This document shows positions 43,905 to 53,342 of a stretch of 61,918 nt of DNA, piece after piece. The first letter of the stretch is position 1; each line of letters begins with the position of its first letter. Made by a program: the position numbers and the translations under genes. Source of the stretch: Methylotenera sp. (GTDB taxonomy: Bacteria; Pseudomonadota; Gammaproteobacteria; Burkholderiales; Methylophilaceae); the NCBI RefSeq assembly GCF_030653755.1, contig NZ_JAURYU010000028.1, forward strand, positions 1 through 61,918, in the 5' to 3' direction. The notes beneath the pieces were generated by a model. It ran no database searches, was not told the origin of the DNA, and saw only the letters and a program-made list of their open reading frames with translations.

Positions 43905-44543
43905 ATGAATAAAACAATTTTATTAGTGGATGACCACGCAGTAGTAAGACAAGGCTTAAAAAGCTTACTCGGACAATGGGGCTATCGCGTGGTGGCAGAA
44001 GCGTCCAGCGGTGAGTCCGCAATATTGTTATGGCAAGAACACCAGCCAAACTTAGTGCTCATGGACCTAGACATGCCAGGACTAGGTGGCCTAGAGGCAT
44101 TACAAAGAATTTTAGCGCGTAGCAAAGATGCAAAAGTACTCATCTACAGTATGCATGATGACAACATCTATGCAATGCGTGCAATCCAAGCTGGCGCAAA
44201 AGGCTACGTGGTTAAAACGGATGACGTCAATATTTTATTAGAAGCGGTTGATAAAATCATGAAAGGTGGCAAATTTATAGAGCAAAAACTAGCACAACAT
44301 CTCGCCATCGATTTAATCAATGAAGCTAACAAGCCTTTAGAAAAGCTTTCCCCTAGAGAGTTTGAGGTATTTAGGCAACTAGCGGCTGGTAACTCACTCA
44401 GCATCATTTCCGATAGTTTAAACATCAGCTATAAAACCGTTGCTAACATTCAAACCCAAATTAGACAAAAACTTAACGTACATACAACAGCAAACCTTGT
44501 TCATCTCGCCATTCAGTTTGGTGTCACGCAAAGTAAAACCTAA
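43905..44543 (+). CDS. NarL/LuxR-family response regulator
   Basis: A 212-residue response regulator with D9-D10, phosphoacceptor Asp54 (VLMDLDMPGL), KGYVVKTDD, and a LuxR DNA-binding domain (about 145-205, LSPREFEVFRQLAAGNS). It closely resembles the regulator at 20528-21172, so the two probably recognise similar DNA. It is the partner of the kinase just upstream and a candidate activator of mxaF. Confidence 0.88.
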   Translation: MNKTILLVDDHAVVRQGLKSLLGQWGYRVVAEASSGESAILLWQEHQPNLVLMDLDMPGLGGLEALQRILARSKDAKVLIYSMHDDNIYAMRAIQAGAKGYVVKTDDVNILLEAVDKIMKGGKFIEQKLAQHLAIDLINEANKPLEKLSPREFEVFRQLAAGNSLSIISDSLNISYKTVANIQTQIRQKLNVHTTANLVHLAIQFGVTQSKT

Positions 44544-44569
44544 TTATTAACCATCAAAGGACCACCATT

Positions 44570-44950
44570 TTGAAAAACACAAAAACATCTTTAACGCTGG
44601 CAATGACCAGTCTGATTATCGGCATTTTTTTCAGCAACGTAAGCTTTGCAGAAAACACTAAACCAAATAACACCTACCAAGAAATGGAGTTTATTCAAAC
44701 ATTCAAGGGTAAAAATAAAGCGTTTGTACTGCAAACACTAGGCCAACCAACTAAAAAAAGTAAACCTGTCAAACCATCTAATGCAGACAGTATTGTTGGC
44801 CAATCAAATGGCCCAGCTAATTTAAAGAAGGATGAAATTGAGATGTGGTACTACTTTAACCTAGTCAAATACAACTCAAAAAACACTTATAAACAAGCTG
44901 AAATTACCTTCATCAATGATGCTGCAACCAATATGATGTTTCTCAACTAA
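44570..44950 (+). CDS. Secreted BamE/SmpA-like small protein
   Basis: A 126-residue exported protein of unknown role. A signal peptide (to about 27, ending SFA) precedes a domain with FKGKNKAFVLQTLGQP and MWYYFNL, a pattern like BamE/SmpA-fold proteins. The start is TTG, with AAAGGA 8 bases upstream. It follows the response regulator by 26 bases, in the same operon. Confidence 0.6.
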   Translation: MKNTKTSLTLAMTSLIIGIFFSNVSFAENTKPNNTYQEMEFIQTFKGKNKAFVLQTLGQPTKKSKPVKPSNADSIVGQSNGPANLKKDEIEMWYYFNLVKYNSKNTYKQAEITFINDAATNMMFLN

Positions 44951-44993
44951 ACATTGAGTTCCCCAACACTAACCAATTAGGCAGCCTATCAAC

Positions 44994-45356
44994 ATGGCAA
45001 TTACTAATCTGACACAAGATAACTTCAAAACAGTGATTGAATCCAACTATTTTGTCGTTATCGACTTCTGGGCACAATGGTGCGAACCATGTTTAATGTT
45101 CAGAAATACTTTTGAAAATGTAGCTTTAAAACATCCAGATGTGATGTTCTGCATGTTGGAAACAGACACCAATGAGGAAATTGCTTCTTACTTTAATATT
45201 GAACAAATACCATGCGTACTTGCCATTAAAAATCAAATCGTGATTGATGGCATTGTTGGTGTCATGCCTAGCCAATCATTTGAAGAAAGCCTGCAACAAT
45301 GGAGAGATTTCGACACAACGGAAATCAATCGACATTTCGCAGAACAAGATGCTTGA
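44994..45356 (+). CDS. Thioredoxin-like protein
   Basis: A 120-residue thioredoxin-fold protein with active site WCEPC, the preceding FVVIDFWAQ strand, and cis-Pro in IEQIPCVLAI. It lacks a signal peptide, so it is cytoplasmic. An extra Cys precedes the Val after the cis-Pro, which is unusual. It sits in the kinase-regulator operon divergent from mxaF. Confidence 0.85.
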   Translation: MAITNLTQDNFKTVIESNYFVVIDFWAQWCEPCLMFRNTFENVALKHPDVMFCMLETDTNEEIASYFNIEQIPCVLAIKNQIVIDGIVGVMPSQSFEESLQQWRDFDTTEINRHFAEQDA

Positions 45357-45367
45357 AAATACTCACC

Positions 45368-46060
45368 ATGACCATACGCTGCTTAGCTGCACTCACCACA
45401 CTATGTCTGACTAGTCAGGTATGCCTAGCTGCAGAACACACAAAACAGGAAAACACCGCTAAAAAAGCTAAAGTACATCATTTATTGCCTATCGCACCAA
45501 AGGCTAGCGATGCATTCAAACTACAAAGTGATGACCTCAAAAAATTGATGTTACAGCTATATCAATGCAATCAAAAAGACTTATTAAAAAGCACACAAGT
45601 AAGCGCAGAGGAGCTAGTCCAATGGGTATTTGAAGGTCCTTTTGGCTGGAAATTCGATGCAATCAGACAATCACAATCTGTCGATGCATTATCATTAAGC
45701 TTCAATGAACAATATCAAGGCGACCGTATCCTTCCCTTAATCACGAGCTTGCACACTATGCTTGTTAGCGCGTATGGGGGTGAGAACGAGTTCAAGTTCA
45801 CAAAAACCATCTCACCAAAGCATTTATATGATGCCGCTCACAATATTGAAATGGCACGATTTAAACTCATCAACCCATCAAATGATACTCATCACTTCAA
45901 CGCCAATTGCACAAGCGAGCAAATAAATGAAATTGACACTACGTTTACACACATCATTAACCGTACTGATCAATATGTGCAAAGTATTGGATATACCAGC
46001 TCAATAAGAAAAAAAACTAATCCTATAGATTTAAGCTCGGCAGAGTTCATAAGATTTTAG
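45368..46060 (+). CDS. Secreted protein of unknown function
   Basis: A 230-residue protein with signal peptide (MTIRCLAALTTLCLTSQVCLA). The mature part is helical, with CNQKDLLKSTQVSAEELVQW and a second conserved-looking stretch near HLYDAAHNIEMARFKLINPS. No family was recognised. The ATG at 45368 follows the thioredoxin stop; a longer frame from 45299 would overlap that gene and lose the signal peptide. Part of the same operon. Confidence 0.6.
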   Translation: MTIRCLAALTTLCLTSQVCLAAEHTKQENTAKKAKVHHLLPIAPKASDAFKLQSDDLKKLMLQLYQCNQKDLLKSTQVSAEELVQWVFEGPFGWKFDAIRQSQSVDALSLSFNEQYQGDRILPLITSLHTMLVSAYGGENEFKFTKTISPKHLYDAAHNIEMARFKLINPSNDTHHFNANCTSEQINEIDTTFTHIINRTDQYVQSIGYTSSIRKKTNPIDLSSAEFIRF

Positions 46061-46074
46061 TTGGGGTGATCAGC

Positions 46075-46431
46075 ATGTTAACAAAAGCAACGGCTATCCT
46101 GATTAGCTGTTTAAGTATTATTCATACAACACAGTTAATTGCTGGTGAAGAAAATAAAACCACGCTGACTCAAGAGGTGCAATTTCTAGCAACAGAAACT
46201 GCCGATTGTTCAATCAGTGATGGCAAACTAATTTCTATTAAAAATACAAATACAAACTACACTTTACATGTATGGATTGATCGATGGTTTATGAGTGTTC
46301 AGACACCCGATCATACTAAACAAATACTACTACCTAATTCAGAAGCAACCCCACTAGGATGCTCAAAAGCAAAATCAGGTGGTGACCAGCATTGGACGAT
46401 ACACAGTGTCGTCATCGTGCCATTACAATAA
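46075..46431 (+). CDS. Small secreted protein of unknown function
   Basis: A 118-residue exported protein (signal peptide to about 24, QLIAG) with one Cys pair (positions near 48 and 99) and predicted beta structure (TLHVWIDRWFMSVQTPDHTK). No family was recognised. The ATG at 46075 is 8 bases after GGGG and is preferred to a GTG three codons earlier. It is the last gene of the operon. Confidence 0.55.
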   Translation: MLTKATAILISCLSIIHTTQLIAGEENKTTLTQEVQFLATETADCSISDGKLISIKNTNTNYTLHVWIDRWFMSVQTPDHTKQILLPNSEATPLGCSKAKSGGDQHWTIHSVVIVPLQ

Positions 46432-46531
46432 GAGTAATCGGCACTTTATTTGCAAACAGACGAATCGATAAAGGTGTTAACTAATGAAGGCGTAATGATT
46501 AAAATCAACTTTAAATCTGTTTCAGCAAACT

Positions 46532-46741
46532 TCAAATACTACGCTCACCTTGCTCAGACAATTCCTTTAAAAATGCTGCGACATCCCACTCACAGCCACC
46601 ACAGCCTGAGAGTGCCCCAGTCCATCTGGAGATAGCGTCCATGTCCATGCCTTGTTCGAATAGGCGTTGCATTTCAGCACGCGTCGTTCCACTACAATGG
46701 CACATCACTTCATCTGCTGGGTTGATATGTTTTTCATTCAT
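46532..46741 (-). CDS. BFD-like [2Fe-2S]-binding protein
   Basis: A 69-residue protein with the four-Cys arrangement of bacterioferritin-associated ferredoxin-type domains: MCHCSGTTRAEM and, 32 residues later, CGGC. It may be an electron carrier or iron-sulfur donor. The ATG at 46741 gives a size typical of the family, though no SD is seen; an upstream in-frame ATG at 46789 also lacks one. Confidence 0.65.
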   Translation of the reverse strand: MNEKHINPADEVMCHCSGTTRAEMQRLFEQGMDMDAISRWTGALSGCGGCEWDVAAFLKELSEQGERSI

Positions 46742-46939
46742 AGAGGAGGAGTTTAACGTTAAGACTGTTCGTAGTTTAACATTAGCCATTTTTAATGCAT
46801 ATCGACGTAGCACTAAATACATCAATCAAAAAAATGTTGTGACTGAAATATCGCGAATTTGAATAACGCCTAATAGGCTTTAACAGTCATTATTTATAAT
46901 AAAAACATTAAAAAAAAACCTAATGTTTAACTGCATAAA

Positions 46940-46973
46940 AAAACGGCGAACACATCACTGTATTCGCCGTTTT
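46940..46973. terminator. Terminator after tRNA-Gly
   Basis: AAAACGGCGAA and TTCGCCGTTTT form an 11-bp stem around a 12-base loop, flanked by A and T runs, so it can work in both directions. Confidence 0.8.
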
Positions 46974-46981
46974 TTAATATT

Positions 46982-47057
<76 letters not shown>

Positions 47058-47111
47058 CTGACTAAAACCAATTAAAACTGCCAAATTAATACAAAAACCA
47101 CTACAAAACAC

Positions 47112-47185
47112 TGGAGGCGCGAGCCGGAGTCGAACCGGCCTAAACGGCTTTGCAGGCCGCGGCATAACCGCTTTGCTATCGCGCC
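47112..47185 (-). tRNA. tRNA-Cys (GCA)
   Basis: 74 bases on the minus strand with acceptor GGCGCGA/TCGCGCC, encoded CCA and anticodon loop CTGCAAA (anticodon GCA). It lies between the two tRNA-Gly copies. Confidence 0.97.
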
Positions 47186-47261
47186 AATATTGGCATTATA
47201 TACCATACAACAGAAGTACATTCATTGATGATAAAACCAAAGAGGCATACTTTTTAAAACT

Positions 47262-47293
47262 AAAACGGCGAAGCATTTAAGCATTCGCCGTTT
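47262..47293. terminator. Terminator-like hairpin after tRNA-Gly copy
   Basis: AAACGGCGAA and TTCGCCGTTT form a stem nearly identical to the one at 46940-46973. It lies just downstream (minus strand) of the second tRNA-Gly. Confidence 0.6.
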
Positions 47294-47299
47294 ATTATT

Positions 47300-47375
<76 letters not shown>

Positions 47376-47449
47376 GTGTCGTTAAGACAGGCGCCATTAT
47401 AGAGGGTTTGAGGATATCGTCAAGTACTTGATGCGCATTTTTCATTAAA

Positions 47450-48046
47450 TTATTGTCGGTTTATTTTTGGCATTGCGGCGCGCAAATAATAAGCCATTGA
47501 TAGCAATGTTAAAAATGCAGCGATGACAATTAACACCTGCCCAAATAATTTTGTGGGGAACGTGCCGACATTCGCCACCACAATACCATCCCAATACAAT
47601 AGAAATAAAATTGCTATCATTTGCACGGCTGTTTTCACTTTACCGATCATGGCAACACCTACGCTGCTACGCTGCCCTTCACCTGCCATCCACTCACGCA
47701 ATGCACTAATCGCAATTTCACGGCCAATAATAATTAAGGCGATAACAGCACCTACGCGCTCAAACTCGACCAATACTATCAATGCCGCCGCTACCATTAA
47801 CTTATCAGCAACTGGGTCTAAAAAAGCCCCGAACGAAGAGGTTTGGTTTAGTTTCCGCGCCAAGTAGCCATCAAGCCAATCCGTGAACGCAGCGACTGCA
47901 AAAATAACAGTCGCCGTTAAATTAACCCAATGTGCGGGTATAGCGCCAAAATCTTGCGGATTTGTGGGTAAATAAAAAATAATGACAAATACTGGTATCA
48001 ACAAGATACGAAGCCATGTCAGCATTGTTGGGATATTACAAGTCAT
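47450..48046 (-). CDS. pgsA: CDP-diacylglycerol-glycerol-3-phosphate 3-phosphatidyltransferase
   Basis: A 198-residue inner-membrane enzyme making phosphatidylglycerol phosphate. The CDP-alcohol phosphotransferase signature is visible as DWLDGYLARKLNQTSSFGAF followed by LDPVADK. It has four to five membrane helices. It lies downstream of uvrC and upstream of the tRNA cluster. Confidence 0.95.
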   Translation of the reverse strand: MTCNIPTMLTWLRILLIPVFVIIFYLPTNPQDFGAIPAHWVNLTATVIFAVAAFTDWLDGYLARKLNQTSSFGAFLDPVADKLMVAAALIVLVEFERVGAVIALIIIGREIAISALREWMAGEGQRSSVGVAMIGKVKTAVQMIAILFLLYWDGIVVANVGTFPTKLFGQVLIVIAAFLTLLSMAYYLRAAMPKINRQ

Positions 48047-48106
48047 ATAGTTAATCTCAAAAAATACTAATTCTCATCAATTGCCAATTACTAATTACCA
48101 ACTACT

Positions 48107-49906
48107 TTAATGCAATTCACCATATATTTTCTCAGCCAAACTTTGGCTAATACCTTCAACATTGGCAAGTTCGTCAATACTAGCATTTTTTACGCCATCT
48201 AAACCGCCAAAACGCGTTAAAAGCGCTTTACGGCGCTTAGCACCAATCCCTTCAATATCTTCTAAGCTCGAGTGCAATCTCGCTTTAGCGCGCTTAGCAC
48301 GGTGGCCTGTAATGGCAAATCGATGAGCTTCATCTCGTATCTGTTGCAACAAATGTAAACCTTTGTTGTCTTTTTCCAAGTTAATCATTTCACCAGTATC
48401 TGAAAATATCATGGTTTCTAAACCTGGTTTACGATCTTCACCTTTAGCAATACCTACTAGTAAAATATCATCCAGCCCGACTTCAGCCATGACGTCAATC
48501 GCCACGCCTAGCTGACCTTTACCACCATCGATAAACACCAAGTCTGGACGCTTACCTTCACCCGCCGCTACTTTCTTATAACGTCTAGTCAGTACGTCTC
48601 GCATCGCTGCGTAATCATCACCAGGGGTGATGCCTGTGATGTTATAGCGTCGATATTCACTATTCTGCATATCTCCACGGTCAAATACAACGCAACTGGC
48701 GACGGTGGCTTCACCCATGGTGTGGCTAATATCAAAACATTCCATACGCTCTGTACTGTCAGGCAGGTTCAGTGCCTCTCGCAACGCAATCAGCTTAGCA
48801 GCCTGATTAGCAGAGGTTGCAGCGCGTTGACTTAGTGCTAACTCTGCATTTGTTTGTGCCATTTTCAGCCATACGCGTTTATCGCCAATCGGATTAGTAT
48901 TGATTTTTACTTTACGCTCCGCTTGCTCGCTCAACACTTCTTCAATCAGGTCTGTTTCAATTTTAATGCCAACCACAATAAGTGGCGGTGTATTTTGCGC
49001 AACATAATGCTGCGTTAAAAAGGCTTCCATGCTGGTTTCCAAAGTTTCACCTTCGGAATTCTTTGGCATATAGCTTCTATCACCCAAATGCCGCCCGCCA
49101 CGTATCATCACCAAATTAATACAATGCTGCCCTTGAAGCTCAGTACAAGCAATCACATCAGCATCTGATACATTAAAATCACTGACAAACTGTTTAGCCT
49201 GCACTTGACGTAACGCCTGAATACGATCTCTAAACACGGCAGCTAGCTCATAATCTTGATTAGTTGCGGCTACATTCATTTGTTCTGCGATGGTATCCAT
49301 TACTTCTGTTGTTTTACCCTGCAAGAACATCGCGGCCTGATGCACATCATTGCGATAATCATCTGCCGAGATAAAACCTACACAGGGGGCCGTGCAACGC
49401 TCTATCTGATGCTGTAGACATGGACGGCTACGATTGGCAAATACGGTATTTTCACAAGTGCGTAACTTAAACACCTTTTGCAGTAGTTGAATACTTTCAC
49501 GCACGGCGACTGAGTTGGGAAATGGTCCGAAATACTGATTACCCTTTCGTTGCGAGCCACGATGAAATGCTAACCGTGAATACTCATCTCCTGTCAGGGT
49601 AATGTAGGGGTACGATTTATCATCACGAAACAACACGTTGTACCGTGGCATCAAGCCCTTAATCAGGTTGTTTTCTAGTAGCAGAGCTTCAGCTTCACTG
49701 CGCGTCACTGTTGTTTCTATGCGTACGATATTGCTGACCATCATCCGCGTACGCGGGCTTGGCAGGTTCTTATTAAAATAAGAGGAAACGCGTTTCTTGA
49801 TATCTTTGGCTTTACCGACGTAAATGACCTCGTCACTCGCGTTAATCATGCGATAAACGCCCGGCAAATTAGGTAAGTTCTTTAAGATGGGTTTAGGGTC
49901 GAACAT
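48107..49906 (-). CDS. uvrC: Excinuclease ABC subunit C
   Basis: A 599-residue nucleotide-excision-repair nuclease. Domains in order: GIY-YIG (about 15-92, LPGVYRMINASDEVIYVGKA), the Cys region CENTVFANRSRPCLQHQIER, UVR motif (about 205-240), the RNase H-like nuclease domain (MECFDISHTMGEATVASCVV, FIDGGKGQL) and C-terminal helix-hairpin-helix pairs. Length matches the family. Confidence 0.96.
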   Translation of the reverse strand: MFDPKPILKNLPNLPGVYRMINASDEVIYVGKAKDIKKRVSSYFNKNLPSPRTRMMVSNIVRIETTVTRSEAEALLLENNLIKGLMPRYNVLFRDDKSYPYITLTGDEYSRLAFHRGSQRKGNQYFGPFPNSVAVRESIQLLQKVFKLRTCENTVFANRSRPCLQHQIERCTAPCVGFISADDYRNDVHQAAMFLQGKTTEVMDTIAEQMNVAATNQDYELAAVFRDRIQALRQVQAKQFVSDFNVSDADVIACTELQGQHCINLVMIRGGRHLGDRSYMPKNSEGETLETSMEAFLTQHYVAQNTPPLIVVGIKIETDLIEEVLSEQAERKVKINTNPIGDKRVWLKMAQTNAELALSQRAATSANQAAKLIALREALNLPDSTERMECFDISHTMGEATVASCVVFDRGDMQNSEYRRYNITGITPGDDYAAMRDVLTRRYKKVAAGEGKRPDLVFIDGGKGQLGVAIDVMAEVGLDDILLVGIAKGEDRKPGLETMIFSDTGEMINLEKDNKGLHLLQQIRDEAHRFAITGHRAKRAKARLHSSLEDIEGIGAKRRKALLTRFGGLDGVKNASIDELANVEGISQSLAEKIYGELH

Positions 49907-50004
49907 GAGCGTATTTTAACAGCCCATTAATTGAATTGGCTTAAACCAGTGACGGTATATATAACAAGATGAATATTAACCGTCACTGTTACTACTGAAG
50001 CGAG

Positions 50005-50526
50005 TTATTCTGAGATTTTTTTAATATTTTCTAAACCTGATTTGAAAATACCCAAAATTGCCGCTTTAGCTGCAGCATCATCTTGACCAGCCGCGCCTGG
50101 GTTAGCTGGGTCTTTACGTTTAAAGTTTGCGCTCCAAACAACGCTCGTTTTACCGTCAGCACTTTCTTTAATCTTTAAAGTAGCACCATACTCACGCACT
50201 GGTAATACGCTCTCTGTGATTTCGTATTTCATTGTTTTACTTCCAGCATCAAAACTAGTGAGCACTTCATTAATTTTGCCACCATCTTGTGTAGTTAATA
50301 CACGCGTAGCGCCAACTTCATCGGCTTTACCGCTAGTGATTTCAGTTTTAGCAATCGCTGGGTGCCAGCTCATATCGGCAAAACTACCAATTTTTTCCCA
50401 TACTTTGTCAGCTGGCGCATTAATTTCAATGGTTTCTTTCAAACGGATTGTTTCGTCAATCGCAGCAGATGCTTGGTTGGTAAACGCAAACAATGAAACC
50501 AACATTGCTGTAAAAAATTTACTCAT
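50005..50526 (-). CDS. Orphan secreted SRPBCC (MxaD-like) protein
   Basis: A 173-residue periplasmic SRPBCC protein with signal peptide (to about 21) and MxaD-like landmarks ADKVWEKIGSFADMSWHPAI and VLPVREYGATLKIKE. It is the fourth protein of this type in the window but lies far from the dehydrogenase genes. Its role is unknown. Confidence 0.78.
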   Translation of the reverse strand: MSKFFTAMLVSLFAFTNQASAAIDETIRLKETIEINAPADKVWEKIGSFADMSWHPAIAKTEITSGKADEVGATRVLTTQDGGKINEVLTSFDAGSKTMKYEITESVLPVREYGATLKIKESADGKTSVVWSANFKRKDPANPGAAGQDDAAAKAAILGIFKSGLENIKKISE

Positions 50527-50664
50527 AAAAACCTCAAAATGTTAATCATTAAAAAAATATGCCCATTTCATTTGAGCGGGTAAGAATATACATGATAATT
50601 TAAACAAGATGTATGCAAACTAAAGTACATTTCTCAATAAACCTCTAATATCTTGGCTTAAAAT

Positions 50665-50847
50665 CTAGGCATCCAACAACTCGCCTGCTATCGCCCAATC
50701 TTCATAAGCAACTTCTTCAAAGGTGATGTAGGTGTAAGATTTTGGTTTATGTGCAACACGCTCTAATGTCTCGGTAATTTCTTTAGCGATTTGCGCTTTT
50801 TGCTCGCGGCTTACTTCCCCTGCTAATTTAATATTCACGTATGGCAT
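50665..50847 (-). CDS. 4-oxalocrotonate tautomerase-family protein
   Basis: A 60-residue tautomerase-fold protein beginning MPYVNIKLAGEVSREQK, giving the catalytic N-terminal Pro after Met removal, and Lys/Arg near QIAKEITETLER. Family members assemble as hexamers. The physiological substrate is not known. Confidence 0.85.
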   Translation of the reverse strand: MPYVNIKLAGEVSREQKAQIAKEITETLERVAHKPKSYTYITFEEVAYEDWAIAGELLDA

Positions 50848-51005
50848 GGTTTATTCTCCTTTAGTTTACAAAAATTTAGTGCATCTCTCAGACACTTGAT
50901 ACGCACCACAGATTTTCTTAATGATCACTTCATCCAGTCTACTATAAGTGCGATACCCAACGCTGCTTACAAAGCCAACCAGCCGACTATCTGCAATTAA
51001 TCAGC

Positions 51006-51710
51006 CTAATGAACATGGTCGTGCTGATGACCATGCTCGTGGTGATGGTCGTGCGCATGTTGGTGATATTTAGTCAGTTGACCTTTTAGTGTTAACAAAA
51101 TGTCGCGCATTAAATTAAATGTCAGCATCAATAACAATAATGAAATGAATAATGACAAAATAGGATCAATCAGCATCCAGCCTGTAAAGTAAATCACTAA
51201 TCCAGCCACTACTGCGGCTACAGAACCCAATAAATCACCTAACACATGGAGAAAAGCCGCACTATTATTTAAGCTTTCACCATGCTCATGTGCTTGGTGA
51301 TGTAATTGCTTAGCAACAACTAGATTAACAATTAGCCCGATACTTGCGATAACAATTAAACCAAAGCCTTGCACATGATGAGGCTGTTTAAACCTAGAAA
51401 TTGCCTCTATCACGATAAAAATAATCACCAGCAACATGGTCATCGCATTGATGACTGAAACGACCAACTCAGCATAACTGACTCCAGAGTGATGTCGCGC
51501 AACGTTAGGCTTTTTGCTCATGACAGATGCCATCCATGCCAGCCCTAGCGCGGCAACATCAGAGAACATATGCCCAGCATCACTTAAAAGTGCTAGCGAA
51601 CCCGTGTACCAACTACCAACGGCTTCTACAATAGCAAAAATCAGAATGAGTAAAAATGGAATAAAATAATGATCGTGATCATCATGGTTGTTTTGAGTGG
51701 ATGTATTCAT
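51006..51710 (-). CDS. Short cation diffusion facilitator with His-rich tail
   Basis: A 234-residue CDF-family metal exporter with six membrane helices. The metal-site motifs SDAGHMFSDVAALG (helix II) and HVLGDLLGS (helix V) are present. The usual cytoplasmic C-terminal dimerisation domain is missing, replaced by a His-rich tail (HQHAHDHHHEHGHQHDHVH). Both ends are His-rich, suggesting zinc, cobalt or nickel. It is divergent from rlmJ. Confidence 0.88.
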   Translation of the reverse strand: MNTSTQNNHDDHDHYFIPFLLILIFAIVEAVGSWYTGSLALLSDAGHMFSDVAALGLAWMASVMSKKPNVARHHSGVSYAELVVSVINAMTMLLVIIFIVIEAISRFKQPHHVQGFGLIVIASIGLIVNLVVAKQLHHQAHEHGESLNNSAAFLHVLGDLLGSVAAVVAGLVIYFTGWMLIDPILSLFISLLLLMLTFNLMRDILLTLKGQLTKYHQHAHDHHHEHGHQHDHVH

Positions 51711-51772
51711 AAGCTAAATGCTAACCCAAAAATCTGGGATAATGTCGGCTTATCACTATTTTTAATCATTCT

Positions 51773-52618
51773 ATGCTCAGTTATCGCCACGCATTTCATG
51801 CAGGCAACCATGCCGATGTGCTTAAGCACTACGTATTAGGCCTAGTGCTTGCCCACACCAAACAAAAAGACAAACCATTCTGGTACATTGATACACATGC
51901 TGGTGCTGGCATGTATAGCCTGCAAGATGGCTACGCGACACAAAACCAAGAGTTTGAAGAAGGGATTAGCAAACTATTATCGGCTAAAAACTTACCACAA
52001 TCTTTAGCAGATTACGTTGCACAGATTCAGTCATTTAACACTGCTAGTGCGCTGAGTTTGTACCCTGGCTCACCTATGGTTGCTGAATCATATATGCGTG
52101 CAGATGACAGAATGCGCCTATTTGAGTTGCACCCTAACGATCACACACTGCTATCAGAAAACTTTGAGGGCTTTGGCAAACAAGTTAAAGTTGAAATGCA
52201 AAATGGCTTTAAAGGTCTAAAGTCGTGCTTACCTCCACCACCGCGGCGTGCAGTGGTATTGATAGACCCACCTTATGAAGATAAACAAGATTATCTATAT
52301 GTAGTAGAAGCCATTAAAGATAGTTTAAAACGATTTTCTACTGGCACCTATATCGTTTGGTATCCGTTACTACAGCGCCCAGAACCAGCTGAAATGTTAG
52401 ATGACTTATTAGCACTAGGTGTAGCAGACTGGCTACATGTGACCTTATCTATTGAAGCGCCTTCAGAAGAAGGCTTTGGCATGTATGGCAGCGGATTATT
52501 TATCATCAACCCGCCATGGACCTTACCTAAAACCTTAGCTGAAGCGATGCCAATTTTAACAGACCTACTTGCGCTTGATGAAACGGCAAATTTCACTTTA
52601 GACAGCCAGATTGAATAA
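51773..52618 (+). CDS. rlmJ: 23S rRNA (adenine-2030-N6)-methyltransferase RlmJ
   Basis: A 281-residue methyltransferase. The N-terminal LSYRHAFHAGNHADVLKHYV and the catalytic VVLIDPPYEDKQDY are diagnostic of RlmJ, with GSGLFIINPPWTL near the end. Length matches the family. Divergent from the CDF transporter. Confidence 0.94.
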   Translation: MLSYRHAFHAGNHADVLKHYVLGLVLAHTKQKDKPFWYIDTHAGAGMYSLQDGYATQNQEFEEGISKLLSAKNLPQSLADYVAQIQSFNTASALSLYPGSPMVAESYMRADDRMRLFELHPNDHTLLSENFEGFGKQVKVEMQNGFKGLKSCLPPPPRRAVVLIDPPYEDKQDYLYVVEAIKDSLKRFSTGTYIVWYPLLQRPEPAEMLDDLLALGVADWLHVTLSIEAPSEEGFGMYGSGLFIINPPWTLPKTLAEAMPILTDLLALDETANFTLDSQIE

Positions 52619-52657
52619 AAAAATACGCATTCAAACTGCTACAATACACACGTTTTA

Positions 52658-52757
52658 TTCCAAATTCTAAATCATTCGTGTCTAGGCGACGAGGCGAAGA
52701 CACTGCTGTACCAAGGCAAGCCGAAGGTAACAACGTACGAATGGTTTAGAATTGGAA
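52658..52757. repeat. Inverted-repeat element (MITE/REP-like), about 100 bp
   Basis: Ends TTCCAAATTCTAAATCATTC and the reverse complement of GAATGGTTTAGAATTGGAA match except for one base and one gap. The core includes GGCGACGAGGCGAAGACACT and CAAGGCAAGCCGAAGG. It resembles non-coding dispersed repeats of betaproteobacteria and lies in the rlmJ-UPF0114 gap. Confidence 0.7.
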
Positions 52758-52789
52758 TTATGTTATTTATTTAAAGGCTTTTACATACT

Positions 52790-53338
52790 ATGCAAGAAAA
52801 AACTAAACAACATGCGACCGTGTATAAACAAGGTAGCATTATGACCAATATTTTATTTGGTAGCCGCTGGTTACAACTACCGCTTTATTTAGGCTTGATT
52901 GTAGCGCAGGCTGTCTATGTGTTCTTTTTTGGCGTTGAACTAATTCATTTAGTATCAACTGCACACAAGATTGTTGAAGCGGATATTATGCTGATTGTAT
53001 TAGGCTTAATTGACGTAGTGATGATTTCAAACTTGCTGATTATGGTGATAGTTGGCGGGTATGAGACCTTTGTTTCACGCTTGAACTTAGAAGGCCACCC
53101 TGATGAACCAGATTGGCTCTCTCACGTTAATGCCAACCTGTTGAAAGTAAAGCTTGCTACAGCTATTATCGGCATCTCTTCAATTCATTTGCTGAAAACT
53201 TTTATTAATGCACAAAACTTGTCCGATAAAGTATTGATTTGGCAAACAATCATTCATATGACCTTTGTGCTTTCTGCTGTGGCCATTGCTTATATTGATA
53301 AGCTTATGTCACACTCTTCTCAGCCAAGAGAGCACTAA
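52790..53338 (+). CDS. UPF0114 (YqhA-like) membrane protein
   Basis: A 182-residue inner-membrane protein of the UPF0114/TIGR00645 family with three to four helices. Shared landmarks are GYETFVSRLNLEGHPDEPDW, LLKVKLATAIIGISSIHLLK and MTFVLSAVAIAYIDKL. Function is unknown. An ATG at residue 18 (52841) is also possible and nearer E. coli YqhA in length. Confidence 0.88.
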   Translation: MQEKTKQHATVYKQGSIMTNILFGSRWLQLPLYLGLIVAQAVYVFFFGVELIHLVSTAHKIVEADIMLIVLGLIDVVMISNLLIMVIVGGYETFVSRLNLEGHPDEPDWLSHVNANLLKVKLATAIIGISSIHLLKTFINAQNLSDKVLIWQTIIHMTFVLSAVAIAYIDKLMSHSSQPREH

Positions 53339-53342
53339 CTCA

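Noticed and set aside
46450-46635. Plus-strand 61-codon frame opposite the BFD-like gene
   Set aside because: The minus-strand frame has the four-Cys BFD pattern, and the plus frame has no family features.
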